From Adhaeribacter aquaticus DSM 16391 (lineage in GTDB: Bacteria; Bacteroidota; Bacteroidia; Cytophagales; Hymenobacteraceae), in assembly GCF_000473365.1 (NCBI RefSeq), contig NZ_KI421517.1, positions 3,490,634 to 3,554,633 of the forward strand: 64,000 bases of DNA. Direction: 5' to 3'. Made by a program: the position numbers and the translations under genes. Below the pieces are notes generated by a model. It was not told the DNA's origin, searched no databases, and worked only from the letters and a program-made list of their open reading frames with translations. Shown here one piece after another: positions 1 to 8,943 of this stretch; the stretch's first letter is position 1; every line of letters starts with the position of its first letter.

Positions 1-20
1 GTTCTTTATTCAAAATAATT

Positions 21-1916
21 ATGAGTGATGCAATAAAACATGAATGTGGTATAGCTCTCATCCGGCTGCGTAAACCCATTCAATATTATGTTGAGAAATA
101 CGGTACTGCCATGTACGGCATTAACAAGTTGTACTTGTTAATGGAAAAACAACACAACCGAGGTCAGGACGGGGCAGGGGTAGCCAGTATTAAAATTGAT
201 GCCGCTCCCGGTTCAGAATATATTTCACGCTATCGTTCAGTTAAAAACCGCGCCATTAATGACATCTTCGGGAAGATTAGTGATACTTTAGCCAAGCTTA
301 AGAAAAGATTTCCGGAGAAGGCACAAGACCCGGAGTGGTTAAAGAAAAACATGCCTTTTCTGGGTGATGTTTACCTGGGGCACTTACGTTATGGAACTCA
401 CGGTCTTAACAGTATTGATAACTGCCACCCAATGGTTCGGGAAAATAACTGGCGCAGCCGTAGTTTAGCAGTTGCCGGTAATTTTAATATGACCAATGCT
501 GATGAATTATTTAACGCCCTGTTAGAGATTGGTCAGCATCCTCGCCATACCAGCGATACCGTAACGGTTTTGGAAAAAATGGGCCATTTCTTAGACGAAG
601 AGAATCAAGAGCTCTTCGAAAACTACAAAAAATCCTATTACACCAATACTCAAATCACGCAATTAATAGAAGAAAACCTGAACCTGCAGCGTGTTTTGCG
701 CCGGGCTTGTAAGGATTTTGATGGCGGTTATGCCATGGCTGGTTTAACTGGTTACGGCGCTTCATTTGTAGTACGTGATCCACACGGCATTCGTCCGGCT
801 TATTATTATATAGATGAGGAGGTAGTAGTAGTAGCTTCTGAAAAACCTGCTATTAAAACAGCTTTTGGCATTGAGTATTCTGAAATAAAAGAAATTACGC
901 CTGGCCATGCTTTAATAGTCAATAAAAATGGAGGAACCCGGGAATTAGAAATTCTTCCGGAGGAAAATAAAACCTCCTGCAGTTTCGAGCGCATTTATTT
1001 TTCCAGGGGCAATGACCCGGAGATTTATAATGAGCGCAAAAATATGGGCAAGCTGCTTTGCGAGCAGGTACTGAAGGCTGTAGATTACGATTTAAAAAAT
1101 ACGGTCTTTTCTTATATTCCAAATACAGCTGAAACTGCCTGGATAGGCATGATGAAAGGCATTGAAGATCATTTACGGGATTACCGCAGAAAAGCCATTC
1201 AAAAAGGAATAGAGTCTGAAGAAGAGCTGGAACGGATTTTAGCATTAAAGCCAAGGGCTGAAAAGCTGGTTATTAAAGATGCCAAGATGCGGACCTTTAT
1301 TACCGATAACGACAACCGGGATGATCTGGTAGCCCACGTATATGATACTACCTATGAGGTAATCAATAAAGGAGTTGATACCATTGTGATGATAGATGAT
1401 TCTATTGTACGGGGTACTACCTTAGAGAAAAGTATTATTAAAATGCTGGATCGTTTAGGTCCTAAGAAAATAATTATTGTTTCTTCTGCGCCACAAATCC
1501 GGTACCCGGATTGCTATGGCATTGATATGTCCCGATTGAAAGAGTTTGTTGCTTTCCGGGCCATGCTGGAGCTGTTAGAAGATCGTCATTTAGATCATAA
1601 ACTGGATGAGGTGTATGATAAGTGCCGGGCTGCAGATGGCCGAGCCGAGTTTAAACGTAGAAACTTTGTGCAAGAGCTTTTCGATTTATTTACGGATGAA
1701 GAAATTTCTGCTAAGGTTTCAGAAATTGTAAGAGCCCCTGAAGTAAATGCGGAAGTTGAGGTAATTTATCAGACTATAGAAAATTTACATAAAGCTTGCC
1801 CTAATCATACCGGCGATTGGTATTTTACAGGTAACTACCCAACACCTGGGGGTAATAAAGTTGTAAATCGGGCTTTTATGAATTTTATGGAGAAAAAAGA
1901 AGTAAGAGCTTATTAA
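21..1916 (+). CDS. purF: amidophosphoribosyltransferase, long PurF-like form
   Basis: Predicted to transfer the glutamine amide to PRPP, giving 5-phosphoribosylamine, the first committed step of purine synthesis. The N-terminal Ntn-type glutaminase part is visible: a Cys-Gly-Ile near residue 9 (candidate nucleophile after propeptide removal), HNRGQDGAG and LGHLRYGTHG. The PRPP-binding loop MIDDSIVRGTT lies near residues 457-467. At 631 residues it is longer than the roughly 500 of E. coli PurF. The extra length includes a charged helical insertion (GIEDHLRDYRRKAIQKG and following) between the two halves. It may be the Bacteroidota long paralogue rather than the only PurF. It is followed by a strong terminator. 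The start is the only ATG before HECGIA. Confidence 0.85.
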   Translation: MSDAIKHECGIALIRLRKPIQYYVEKYGTAMYGINKLYLLMEKQHNRGQDGAGVASIKIDAAPGSEYISRYRSVKNRAINDIFGKISDTLAKLKKRFPEKAQDPEWLKKNMPFLGDVYLGHLRYGTHGLNSIDNCHPMVRENNWRSRSLAVAGNFNMTNADELFNALLEIGQHPRHTSDTVTVLEKMGHFLDEENQELFENYKKSYYTNTQITQLIEENLNLQRVLRRACKDFDGGYAMAGLTGYGASFVVRDPHGIRPAYYYIDEEVVVVASEKPAIKTAFGIEYSEIKEITPGHALIVNKNGGTRELEILPEENKTSCSFERIYFSRGNDPEIYNERKNMGKLLCEQVLKAVDYDLKNTVFSYIPNTAETAWIGMMKGIEDHLRDYRRKAIQKGIESEEELERILALKPRAEKLVIKDAKMRTFITDNDNRDDLVAHVYDTTYEVINKGVDTIVMIDDSIVRGTTLEKSIIKMLDRLGPKKIIIVSSAPQIRYPDCYGIDMSRLKEFVAFRAMLELLEDRHLDHKLDEVYDKCRAADGRAEFKRRNFVQELFDLFTDEEISAKVSEIVRAPEVNAEVEVIYQTIENLHKACPNHTGDWYFTGNYPTPGGNKVVNRAFMNFMEKKEVRAY

Positions 1917-1933
1917 TCAATAAAAACAAAAGT

Positions 1934-1968
1934 AAAGCCCTGGTTACTTCTGGTAGCCAGGGCTTTTT
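1934..1968 (+). terminator. rho-independent terminator after purF-like gene
   Basis: A perfect 10-bp stem, AAAGCCCTGG (1934-1943) with CCAGGGCTTT (1957-1966), continues into a T run. It starts 18 bases after the stop codon. Confidence 0.85.
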
Positions 1969-2353
1969 ATTAAATAAATTTTTCATTTTACTTATGTTAG
2001 AAACATACAGAAGCGCCTTATAAAATGCTTCTTTATTTATACATATTGTTTGTGTTCTAACATGAAAAATCATCGCTGCACCCGCAGGTTTGGGTGGCAG
2101 ATTAGTTGTTAAAAAAAGGTTTTGCCGTTTAATTTACCTGATAATTTGAACGCAGTACTGGCTAAATAAAAAAGCTCTTCCTCTCCAATATTATTTTTAT
2201 TCCCCTGTCTTCAATTTCCTAATCCAAAGGTTCCAGGTCCTGAATAAAGCCAGGTAGGTGAGATCAGCTTGAGTCGCTGCCACCAACTACAAAAGGCTAC
2301 CGCTTTCGTTTTATTATTTAAGGAGATGGAACTTTTCTGCCATTTTACTGAAT
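1969..2353. other. gene-free stretch between convergent genes
   Basis: No convincing reading frame. The only structure seen is an imperfect inverted repeat: ATGTTAGAA at 1993-2001 and TTCTAACAT at 2055-2063, extended by further partial matches. Function unknown. Confidence 0.5.
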
Positions 2354-3541
2354 TTAGGATAATGCCTTATTGAAATTTTTCCCATAGGGGGACAGGTTCC
2401 GTAATTTATTAACTACTTCAGTCACGTGGGTGATGGCATAATCGATCTGGTCATCGGTCGTAAAACGGCCTAGGCCAAAACGTAATGAAGCATGAGCTAA
2501 GTCATCGCTCAAACCTATTTCTTTTAATACATATGATGGCTCCAGCGACGCCGAGGTACAAGCTGATCCGGAAGAAACCGCCAGATCTTTTACTCCCATC
2601 ATCAAACCTTCTCCTTCCACATATTTAAAAGAAATATTAGTCACGTGTGGTAATCGGTGTACCCGCGACCCATTTACAAAAGCCTCTTCAATGTTTAATA
2701 ACCCAGCTTCCAAGCGGTCGCGTAAGCGAGATACATGGGCCATATCTTTGTCCATTTCCAGACGGGCTATTTCACAAGCGTTGCCTAAGCCTACAATACC
2801 CGGCACATTTAAAGTGCCTGAACGCATTCCCCGTTCATGGCCACCACCATCCATTTGAGCGGTAACTTTTACCTGAGGGTTTTTTCGGCGTACATACAAG
2901 GCACCAACACCTTTAGGACCGTACATTTTATGAGCACTGAAAGCCAGCAGGTCAATACCATCTGCTTCTACGTCAACCGGAATTTTACCTACTGCCTGGG
3001 TAGCATCGGTCATAAATAACACCCGGTGTTTTTTAGCTAAAGCCGAAATTTCGCGTATTGGCTGTATAACACCTACCTCATTGTTGCCATACATAATAGA
3101 AATCAGGATGGTTTTATCAGTAATAGCGGCTTCTAATTCTTGTAAATCAATCAGGCCCGCTTCATTTACTTTTAAGTAAGAAACTTGTCCGCCTAACTTT
3201 TCCAGGTGTTTACAAGTATCTAGTACAGCTTTGTGCTCTGTAGTGGCTGTAATTATGTGGTTACCTTTAGACGCGTACATTTCGAACACGCCTTTAATAG
3301 CCAGGTTGTCCGACTCAGTAGCACCCGAGGTAAAAATTATTTCTTTTGGGTTACAGTTGATTAAAGCTGCTATTTGTTCGCGGGCATAATCTACGGCCTC
3401 CTCTGCGGCCCAGCCAAAGGCGTGGTTCCGGGAAGCGGCATTTCCAAAGTGTTCCGTCATGTAAGGAATCATGGTTTCCAGCACGCGAGGATCAATGGGA
3501 GTGGTAGCATTATTATCTAAGTATATAGGTAACTTAAGCAT
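2354..3541 (-). CDS. iscS: cysteine desulfurase (IscS/NifS family)
   Basis: PLP-dependent class-V aminotransferase-fold enzyme taking sulfur from cysteine for Fe-S cluster and tRNA thiolation pathways. The N-terminus reads [14 protein letters not shown]. The PLP lysine is in [10 protein letters not shown] (about Lys205) and the active-site cysteine is in [10 protein letters not shown] (about Cys328). The frame is open upstream to 3628, but family proteins begin at [15 protein letters not shown], so 3541 is chosen (395 residues, normal length). The short loop around the active cysteine resembles the group II (SufS/NifS-like Bacteroidota) relatives as well as IscS, so the exact subgroup is uncertain. 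No scaffold or SUF genes are adjacent. It is divergent from the epimerase gene at 3668. Confidence 0.9.
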   Translation of the reverse strand: MLKLPIYLDNNATTPIDPRVLETMIPYMTEHFGNAASRNHAFGWAAEEAVDYAREQIAALINCNPKEIIFTSGATESDNLAIKGVFEMYASKGNHIITATTEHKAVLDTCKHLEKLGGQVSYLKVNEAGLIDLQELEAAITDKTILISIMYGNNEVGVIQPIREISALAKKHRVLFMTDATQAVGKIPVDVEADGIDLLAFSAHKMYGPKGVGALYVRRKNPQVKVTAQMDGGGHERGMRSGTLNVPGIVGLGNACEIARLEMDKDMAHVSRLRDRLEAGLLNIEEAFVNGSRVHRLPHVTNISFKYVEGEGLMMGVKDLAVSSGSACTSASLEPSYVLKEIGLSDDLAHASLRFGLGRFTTDDQIDYAITHVTEVVNKLRNLSPYGKNFNKALS

Positions 3542-3667
3542 AGTTGTCTCTTTATAGTAACTGCTATTCTTAATTAGAAAACAGATGGGTGCTTGAATGA
3601 GTTTTACTATAGAAACAAAATTAACCAAATTAAACTAAAAATATCTAGGTTAAAATAAAGATCCAGA

Positions 3668-4069
3668 ATGAAGAAAATTGAACATATTGGGATTGCTGTA
3701 AAAGATTTTAGCGCCTCTAACGGCTTGTTTTATAAATTATTGGGTGAAGAGCCCTATAAGACTGAAATTGTGGAGTCTGAGAAAGTATCTACCTCTTTTT
3801 TCAGAATTGGCGAAACCAAAATCGAGTTATTGGAAGCCATGGATGAGGATAGTCCGGTAGCTAAATTTTTAGAAAAGCATGGCGAAGGAATCCATCACAT
3901 CGCTTTTGAGGTAGAGGATATTCTAACTGAAATGGATCGCTTAAAAAAGGAAGGTTTCCAATTATTAAGCGACATACCAAAACCGGGAGCCGATAATAAA
4001 TTAGTATGTTTTGTGCATCCTAAAAGTGCTAATGGTATTCTTATAGAGCTTACGCAAGAGATTAAATAG
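3668..4069 (+). CDS. mce: methylmalonyl-CoA epimerase
   Basis: Vicinal-oxygen-chelate (glyoxalase-fold) enzyme that interconverts the two epimers of methylmalonyl-CoA in propionate and odd-chain or branched-chain catabolism. It starts KKIEHIGIAVKD (His6 is the expected first metal ligand), then GEGIHHIAFEVEDI in the middle (second histidine) and ends with a glutamate-bearing NGILIELTQE. The 133-residue length matches the family. Methylmalonyl-CoA mutase genes are not in the window. The gene is divergent from the cysteine desulfurase with a short shared upstream region. Confidence 0.9.
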   Translation: MKKIEHIGIAVKDFSASNGLFYKLLGEEPYKTEIVESEKVSTSFFRIGETKIELLEAMDEDSPVAKFLEKHGEGIHHIAFEVEDILTEMDRLKKEGFQLLSDIPKPGADNKLVCFVHPKSANGILIELTQEIK

Positions 4070-4149
4070 AGCATTTTAAAAATTTCAATGTGCTGCTTTT
4101 TTAATATTTTATACCAACTTTAAGCAATCGTTAACCAACTTAAAGTTTA

Positions 4150-4875
4150 GTGCGGCAGTTAGATATTATTGTGCCTTGTTACAACCCACTTCCAAATTGG
4201 GCTGAAACGATAATAGTATATCTTAATAATCTTAAGAAGTTATTAAGCTTTACAGAATTACATTTATATCTGGTTAATGACGGATCTAGTCAAGGGATTA
4301 ATTCATCTGATTTAGCCTTGTTGAAGGCTTCACTTGATAATTTCACTTATATCTCATTGCCTAAAAACATGGGTAAAGGCTATGCTTTGCGGAAAGGAGT
4401 AGAACTGGCCAATCATGACTTCTTTATATATACAGATGTAGATTTTCCTTATTTAGAGGAGAGTTTTATTCAGGTTTATAATGCCTTATTAGAGGATAAA
4501 AATGATGTGGTGGTAGGAATAAGGGATGAAAATTATTATTTAGAAATGACTGGATTTAGGGCCGTACTTTCTAAATTATTAAAATTAATAAATAATAAAT
4601 TATTCCAATTACCTATTAATGATACCCAATGCGGCATCAAAGGCTTTAATAGAAATGGGCGTGATATTTTTCTTAAAACCGTAATTCCAAGATACCTTTT
4701 TGATTTAGAATATATTTTTTTGGCGACACATGGCTCAAATATAAAATTAACTTCAGTACCTGTTAAATTGCGTGCTGGAGTCACTTTTCGTAAATTTGAT
4801 TTAAAAATATTATTTACTGAAGGTAGTAGTTTTATTAAGTTTGTGATTTCTTCCTTTTTGCAAAGAAGTAAATAA
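4150..4875 (+). CDS. glycosyltransferase family 2, DPM1-like
   Basis: Inverting GT-A glycosyltransferase, probably acting on a polyprenyl-phosphate carrier at the inner membrane. It begins LDIIVPCYNP, has a VNDGSSQ nucleotide-binding segment, KNMGKGYALRKG, and YTDVDFPY carrying the metal-binding D-x-D-type motif. The later CGIKGFNR segment is typical of dolichyl-phosphate-mannose-synthase-like GT2 proteins. The start codon is GTG at 4150. The hydrophobic C-terminus has no long membrane extension. The next gene is a large membrane protein 68 bases on, suggesting a glycan-assembly pair. Donor sugar is unknown. Confidence 0.8.
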   Translation: MRQLDIIVPCYNPLPNWAETIIVYLNNLKKLLSFTELHLYLVNDGSSQGINSSDLALLKASLDNFTYISLPKNMGKGYALRKGVELANHDFFIYTDVDFPYLEESFIQVYNALLEDKNDVVVGIRDENYYLEMTGFRAVLSKLLKLINNKLFQLPINDTQCGIKGFNRNGRDIFLKTVIPRYLFDLEYIFLATHGSNIKLTSVPVKLRAGVTFRKFDLKILFTEGSSFIKFVISSFLQRSK

Positions 4876-4943
4876 TAGGTACATTCTTCTAATATACAAG
4901 TTGTAGTTCCCTGACAAAAAGAAGTTTTTCCTGTTTTCATTAA

Positions 4944-7286
4944 ATGATTAATCTTAAAGCAATTGTAGTTCTAATACTTACTATTAGTGTAATTGTCTGC
5001 CTTCTGTTTCGGGGGGTGATCTTTTACCCAAATGATTATTTGTTTGCACCATATTTTGATGGTATTAAAAACTACTACACTTTTATTTATTATATATTAT
5101 TTGACAAAGGGTTTCAATTTTCAGGAATGAATTATCCTTTTGGAGAACATATAATTTTTACAGATAATCAACCTTTATTTGCTTATCCAATACGATTAAT
5201 AAATACGTATTTATTTGATATATCCGATCATTTAATAGGCATCTTTAATTATATCATTTTAACATCATTTCTAATTGGGGGTATTATTGTTTATGCAATT
5301 TTGCGGTCCTGTTTATTACCTAATTGGTATAGCCTTATTGCAGCCGTTATTATTGTATTTTTTTCACAGCAAAATGTAATGTTTGGGCCCTACTACGGGG
5401 CCTATGCCTTATCTTATTGTTGGGTTATACCATTACAATGGTTATTAATTTTAAAATCTTATAAAACCAATAGAACTAGAAGTGTTCTCCCCATAACACT
5501 AGTGTTTTTCTTGATTGGATTTATTCATCCTTACTATTATTTAAGTGGTTTACTACTGGTTGTTTTTCATTTAATATTTAATAAAAAAGTATTTGAAAGA
5601 TATTTAAAGTTTACTGCATGCCAAATTTTCCTAGCCGTTGCACCTATTATTGCTTTTAAGGCTTTTTTATTTTTTTCGGATGCTTCAATTGATAGGCCAG
5701 AAACACCTGTGGGTTTAACAGAATTCAGAGGAGAAGTTGGAGATATCTTTTACCCTTGGAATTCTTTTACTGCACATTATTTGCAGCCAATTTTAGGATT
5801 TAAAAAACTAACAAATAACGGTTATGGCTATGTTGGCCTGGTAGGCACTTTATGTTTGGTTTTAACTTTTATCAATAGGTTTAAATATCTGATACAAAAA
5901 AAAGTTGATAATATATTTAAGCCAGTGTTACCATTTCCTTTACGCCTGGGGCTATTCCCAGCTATTGCAATTGCTCTTTTTGCCTTAGGTTTTCCATTTA
6001 AAATTGGACTAGAATTTCTATATGATTATTTGCCATTTTTAAAGCAGTTCAGAGTCTTAGCTAGGTTTCTCTGGATTTTCTATTATTTATTTTCAGTTTA
6101 TATGGCCTTTTATTTTTATCAACTTTATAGGTTCTTAAGGATTCAGGGCTATCCTAAATTAGCACTTCTTTTTTTAGTATTTATCTTAATAGGGTGGGCT
6201 ATAGAGGCAAAGATTAATATTGCAGAAACAGCTTTTCTCGTGCGCCAAAATAATGTTGCCGATGCATTTATTGGAGTGAAAAAAGAAAATATCAAAATTT
6301 CAGAAATAAATAAATTTAATGATGTATTTGTAGAGCTTAAAAACATTCGGTTCAAAGAAATTTTAAATACCAATGGGTATAATCCTGAAGATTTTCAGGC
6401 TATTTTACCATTCCCATATTTTACTGCGGGTTCTGAGAAAATTACTTTTCAACCATTAAAAGCTATGCCAATTGCAATGGCTGCCTCCATTCAGACAAGC
6501 TTACCATTAATAAATGGGATGATGTCAAGAACTTCTCTAGAGGTAGCATTAAAAACAATCCAACTCCTTAGTAACAATATTATTCAAAAGGAATTAATTG
6601 ATTATTTCCCATCAGATAAACCAATCTTGCTTATTGTAGTTAAGGGTGATCTTCAATATTTTGAAAAAGATCTAATTCAAAAAGGGGAGTTGATTTTTAT
6701 AAGTAATAGTTTATCTCTCTATAAATTGCCATTATCTGCATTCAAAGAAAATAATATTGAGAAAGAATACAAGGAGTTCCTGGAAAGAAAAGACTCCCTT
6801 TATAAAACAAATGTTATCTATACAACAGATTCAAGCTCAAGCTATATTTATTCTGGATTTAATAATAACAAATCGACAAAGTTTTTATTTACGGAAGGAG
6901 CTTTAACAGCTAAAGTAGGTCCACTCCAGCTTTATAAAGGATTAGTTCCAAATGTCAAAAGTGGCAACAAACAATATGTTTGTTCAGTTTGGGTAAATCT
7001 TAGTGCAAAATCACCATTAGGTAATTTAAAATATATACAAACAAATGAGTTAAACCAAATTGTGGATTCAAAGGATATAGCTATATCAAATTGTATTGAA
7101 ATATACAAAGATTGGGTCAACGTTTCTTTTTCCTTCAAACTCCAAAGTCCAAATAATAAAATTAGAATTTTTATAGAAGGTAAAGATATTATTGCAGATG
7201 AGTTTCTGGTAAGACCTAGTAACCATAAAATTTATATGATTACTCCTCAGAAATATGTTATTTTTAATAATTATTTTCTTCAATAG
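4944..7286 (+). CDS. large polytopic membrane protein with C-terminal jelly-roll-like domain
   Basis: 780 residues. Roughly the first 480 residues are hydrophobic, with about ten or more membrane segments and aromatic-rich loops (for example FAPYFDGIKNYYTFIYYIL near residue 35), the layout of C-type polyprenyl-sugar-dependent glycosyltransferases or YfhO-like proteins. The last 150 residues are soluble: alternating strands, QYVCSVWVNLS, DWVNVSFSFKL and a final IADEFLVRP, which resembles CBM4/9-type beta-sandwiches. I infer a surface-glycan role from this and from the GT2 gene upstream. The substrate cannot be read. Strong AT bias compared with cca downstream suggests foreign origin. Confidence 0.65.
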   Translation: MINLKAIVVLILTISVIVCLLFRGVIFYPNDYLFAPYFDGIKNYYTFIYYILFDKGFQFSGMNYPFGEHIIFTDNQPLFAYPIRLINTYLFDISDHLIGIFNYIILTSFLIGGIIVYAILRSCLLPNWYSLIAAVIIVFFSQQNVMFGPYYGAYALSYCWVIPLQWLLILKSYKTNRTRSVLPITLVFFLIGFIHPYYYLSGLLLVVFHLIFNKKVFERYLKFTACQIFLAVAPIIAFKAFLFFSDASIDRPETPVGLTEFRGEVGDIFYPWNSFTAHYLQPILGFKKLTNNGYGYVGLVGTLCLVLTFINRFKYLIQKKVDNIFKPVLPFPLRLGLFPAIAIALFALGFPFKIGLEFLYDYLPFLKQFRVLARFLWIFYYLFSVYMAFYFYQLYRFLRIQGYPKLALLFLVFILIGWAIEAKINIAETAFLVRQNNVADAFIGVKKENIKISEINKFNDVFVELKNIRFKEILNTNGYNPEDFQAILPFPYFTAGSEKITFQPLKAMPIAMAASIQTSLPLINGMMSRTSLEVALKTIQLLSNNIIQKELIDYFPSDKPILLIVVKGDLQYFEKDLIQKGELIFISNSLSLYKLPLSAFKENNIEKEYKEFLERKDSLYKTNVIYTTDSSSSYIYSGFNNNKSTKFLFTEGALTAKVGPLQLYKGLVPNVKSGNKQYVCSVWVNLSAKSPLGNLKYIQTNELNQIVDSKDIAISNCIEIYKDWVNVSFSFKLQSPNNKIRIFIEGKDIIADEFLVRPSNHKIYMITPQKYVIFNNYFLQ

Positions 7287-7449
7287 TTAAATAATATTCA
7301 AAGATTAACTAGTCTTCTTATCTACTAATAAAAAATAAAAATTTTGTTAAGATAAAAGTCGCAATTTTGCACATATATTTTTCTTATAAATAGTAATAAA
7401 GTTTTCTTCTTGCTTTTCATGAGATAAGCAAGTTTTAATTTGAGTATAA

Positions 7450-8862
7450 ATGCAATCTATTAAGTTACCGGACCATAAAATTTTTCCTGTTGTAGCCAAT
7501 GCGGCAGCCAGCCTAAACGTATCGGCCTATGTCATTGGTGGTTTTGTCCGGGATTTAGTGCTAAAACGACCCTCTAAAGATATAGATGTGGTTTGTGTCG
7601 GTAATGGAATAAAACTAGCTGAAGAAGTTTCTAAACTTTTACCTGGAAAACCTAAAGTTACTGTTTTTAAAAACTTTGGGACTGCTATGCTGCGGACTGA
7701 TGATTGGGAAGTTGAATTTGTCGGGGCCAGAAAAGAGTCTTACCAACGGCATTCCCGTAAGCCAGATGTAAAGGTAGGGACTTTACAAGATGATCTGGAA
7801 CGCCGTGATTTTACTATAAATGCCTTAGGCATTAGTTTAAATCAGGAGGACTACGGTACTTTGGTTGATGCGTTTGAAGGCATGCAGGATATTAAACGAA
7901 AAGTAATACGTACTCCCTTAGAACCGGGTATTACCTTTTCTGATGATCCGTTGCGGATGATGCGGGCCATCCGGTTTGCCACCCAATTACAATTTGATAT
8001 AGATCCGGATACTTTTGATGCCATAATTGCCCATAAGGAGCGAATTCAGATAATCTCTAAAGAGCGGGTCATTGATGAGTTAAACAAAATCGTTATGTCG
8101 GAAACACCTTCTTATGGATTTAAGCTGTTGTTTCATGCCGGTTTATTGCAGGAGATATTTCCCAAAATGGCTGATTTGCAAGGAATTGAAACCATAAATG
8201 GCAATTCTCACAAAGATAATTTTTACCATACCTTACAAGTGCTCGATAATGTAGCCAAGGTAACCAAGGATATATGGGTGCGTTGGGCGGCTATTATGCA
8301 TGATATTGCCAAACCCGATACTAAACGCTATTCGCCAAAAGTAGGGTGGACTTTTCATGGACATGAAGATAAGGGTGCCCGCATGGTACCTAAACTTTTC
8401 CAGGAACTGCGTTTACCACAGAATGAAAATATGCGTTTTGTTCAGAAATTAGTGCGGTTGCATTTGCGTCCTATAGCCTTGGTGAAAGAAACGGTTACAG
8501 ATTCGGCGGTTAGAAGATTATTATTTGAAGCAGGGGAAGATATTGATGCCCTGATGCAACTTTGCCGGGCTGATATTACCTCCAAGGATCATAATCGGGT
8601 AAAGCGGTATTTGCAGAATTTTACCGAAGTGGAGGAGAAACTACGGCAAGTAGAGGAGAGTGATAAACTGCGAAACTTCCAACCTGTAATAACGGGGGAA
8701 GTTATTATGGAAACCTTTGGTTTAAAACCTTCCCGCGAAGTTGGCATATTAAAAGATGCCATTACAGAAGCTATTCTGGAAGGAGAAATTCGAAATGAAT
8801 ATCCGGAAGCTTATAATTTCTTGTTGGAAAAAGGTAGGGCAATGGGCTTGTCGCAACCTTAA
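7450..8862 (+). CDS. cca: CCA tRNA nucleotidyltransferase with HD domain
   Basis: Adds or repairs the 3' CCA of tRNAs, necessary here because the two tRNA genes in the window do not encode CCA. The class-II nucleotidyltransferase head shows VIGGFVRDLV (about residues 27-36) and the catalytic SKDIDVV (about 42-48), then RRDFTINALG and the RNA-binding FSDDPLRMMRAIRFA. An HD phosphohydrolase domain follows (IMHDIAKPDTK, HD near residue 283). The 470-residue length fits bacterial CCA/HD fusions. It is a housekeeping gene enclosed on both sides by AT-rich glycosyltransferase genes. Confidence 0.93.
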   Translation: MQSIKLPDHKIFPVVANAAASLNVSAYVIGGFVRDLVLKRPSKDIDVVCVGNGIKLAEEVSKLLPGKPKVTVFKNFGTAMLRTDDWEVEFVGARKESYQRHSRKPDVKVGTLQDDLERRDFTINALGISLNQEDYGTLVDAFEGMQDIKRKVIRTPLEPGITFSDDPLRMMRAIRFATQLQFDIDPDTFDAIIAHKERIQIISKERVIDELNKIVMSETPSYGFKLLFHAGLLQEIFPKMADLQGIETINGNSHKDNFYHTLQVLDNVAKVTKDIWVRWAAIMHDIAKPDTKRYSPKVGWTFHGHEDKGARMVPKLFQELRLPQNENMRFVQKLVRLHLRPIALVKETVTDSAVRRLLFEAGEDIDALMQLCRADITSKDHNRVKRYLQNFTEVEEKLRQVEESDKLRNFQPVITGEVIMETFGLKPSREVGILKDAITEAILEGEIRNEYPEAYNFLLEKGRAMGLSQP

Positions 8863-8943
8863 TATTTCCTATGTGATATAGTTTTGCTACTCCAATTAAT
8901 CCGAAATGCTTCTATAAATTTTGCCAGCTAAAAAAAAACAATT

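Noticed and set aside
3542-3628. N-terminal extension of the cysteine desulfurase frame
   Set aside because: The extra 29 residues are not part of the family. Homologous proteins start at the [11 protein letters not shown] position (3541).
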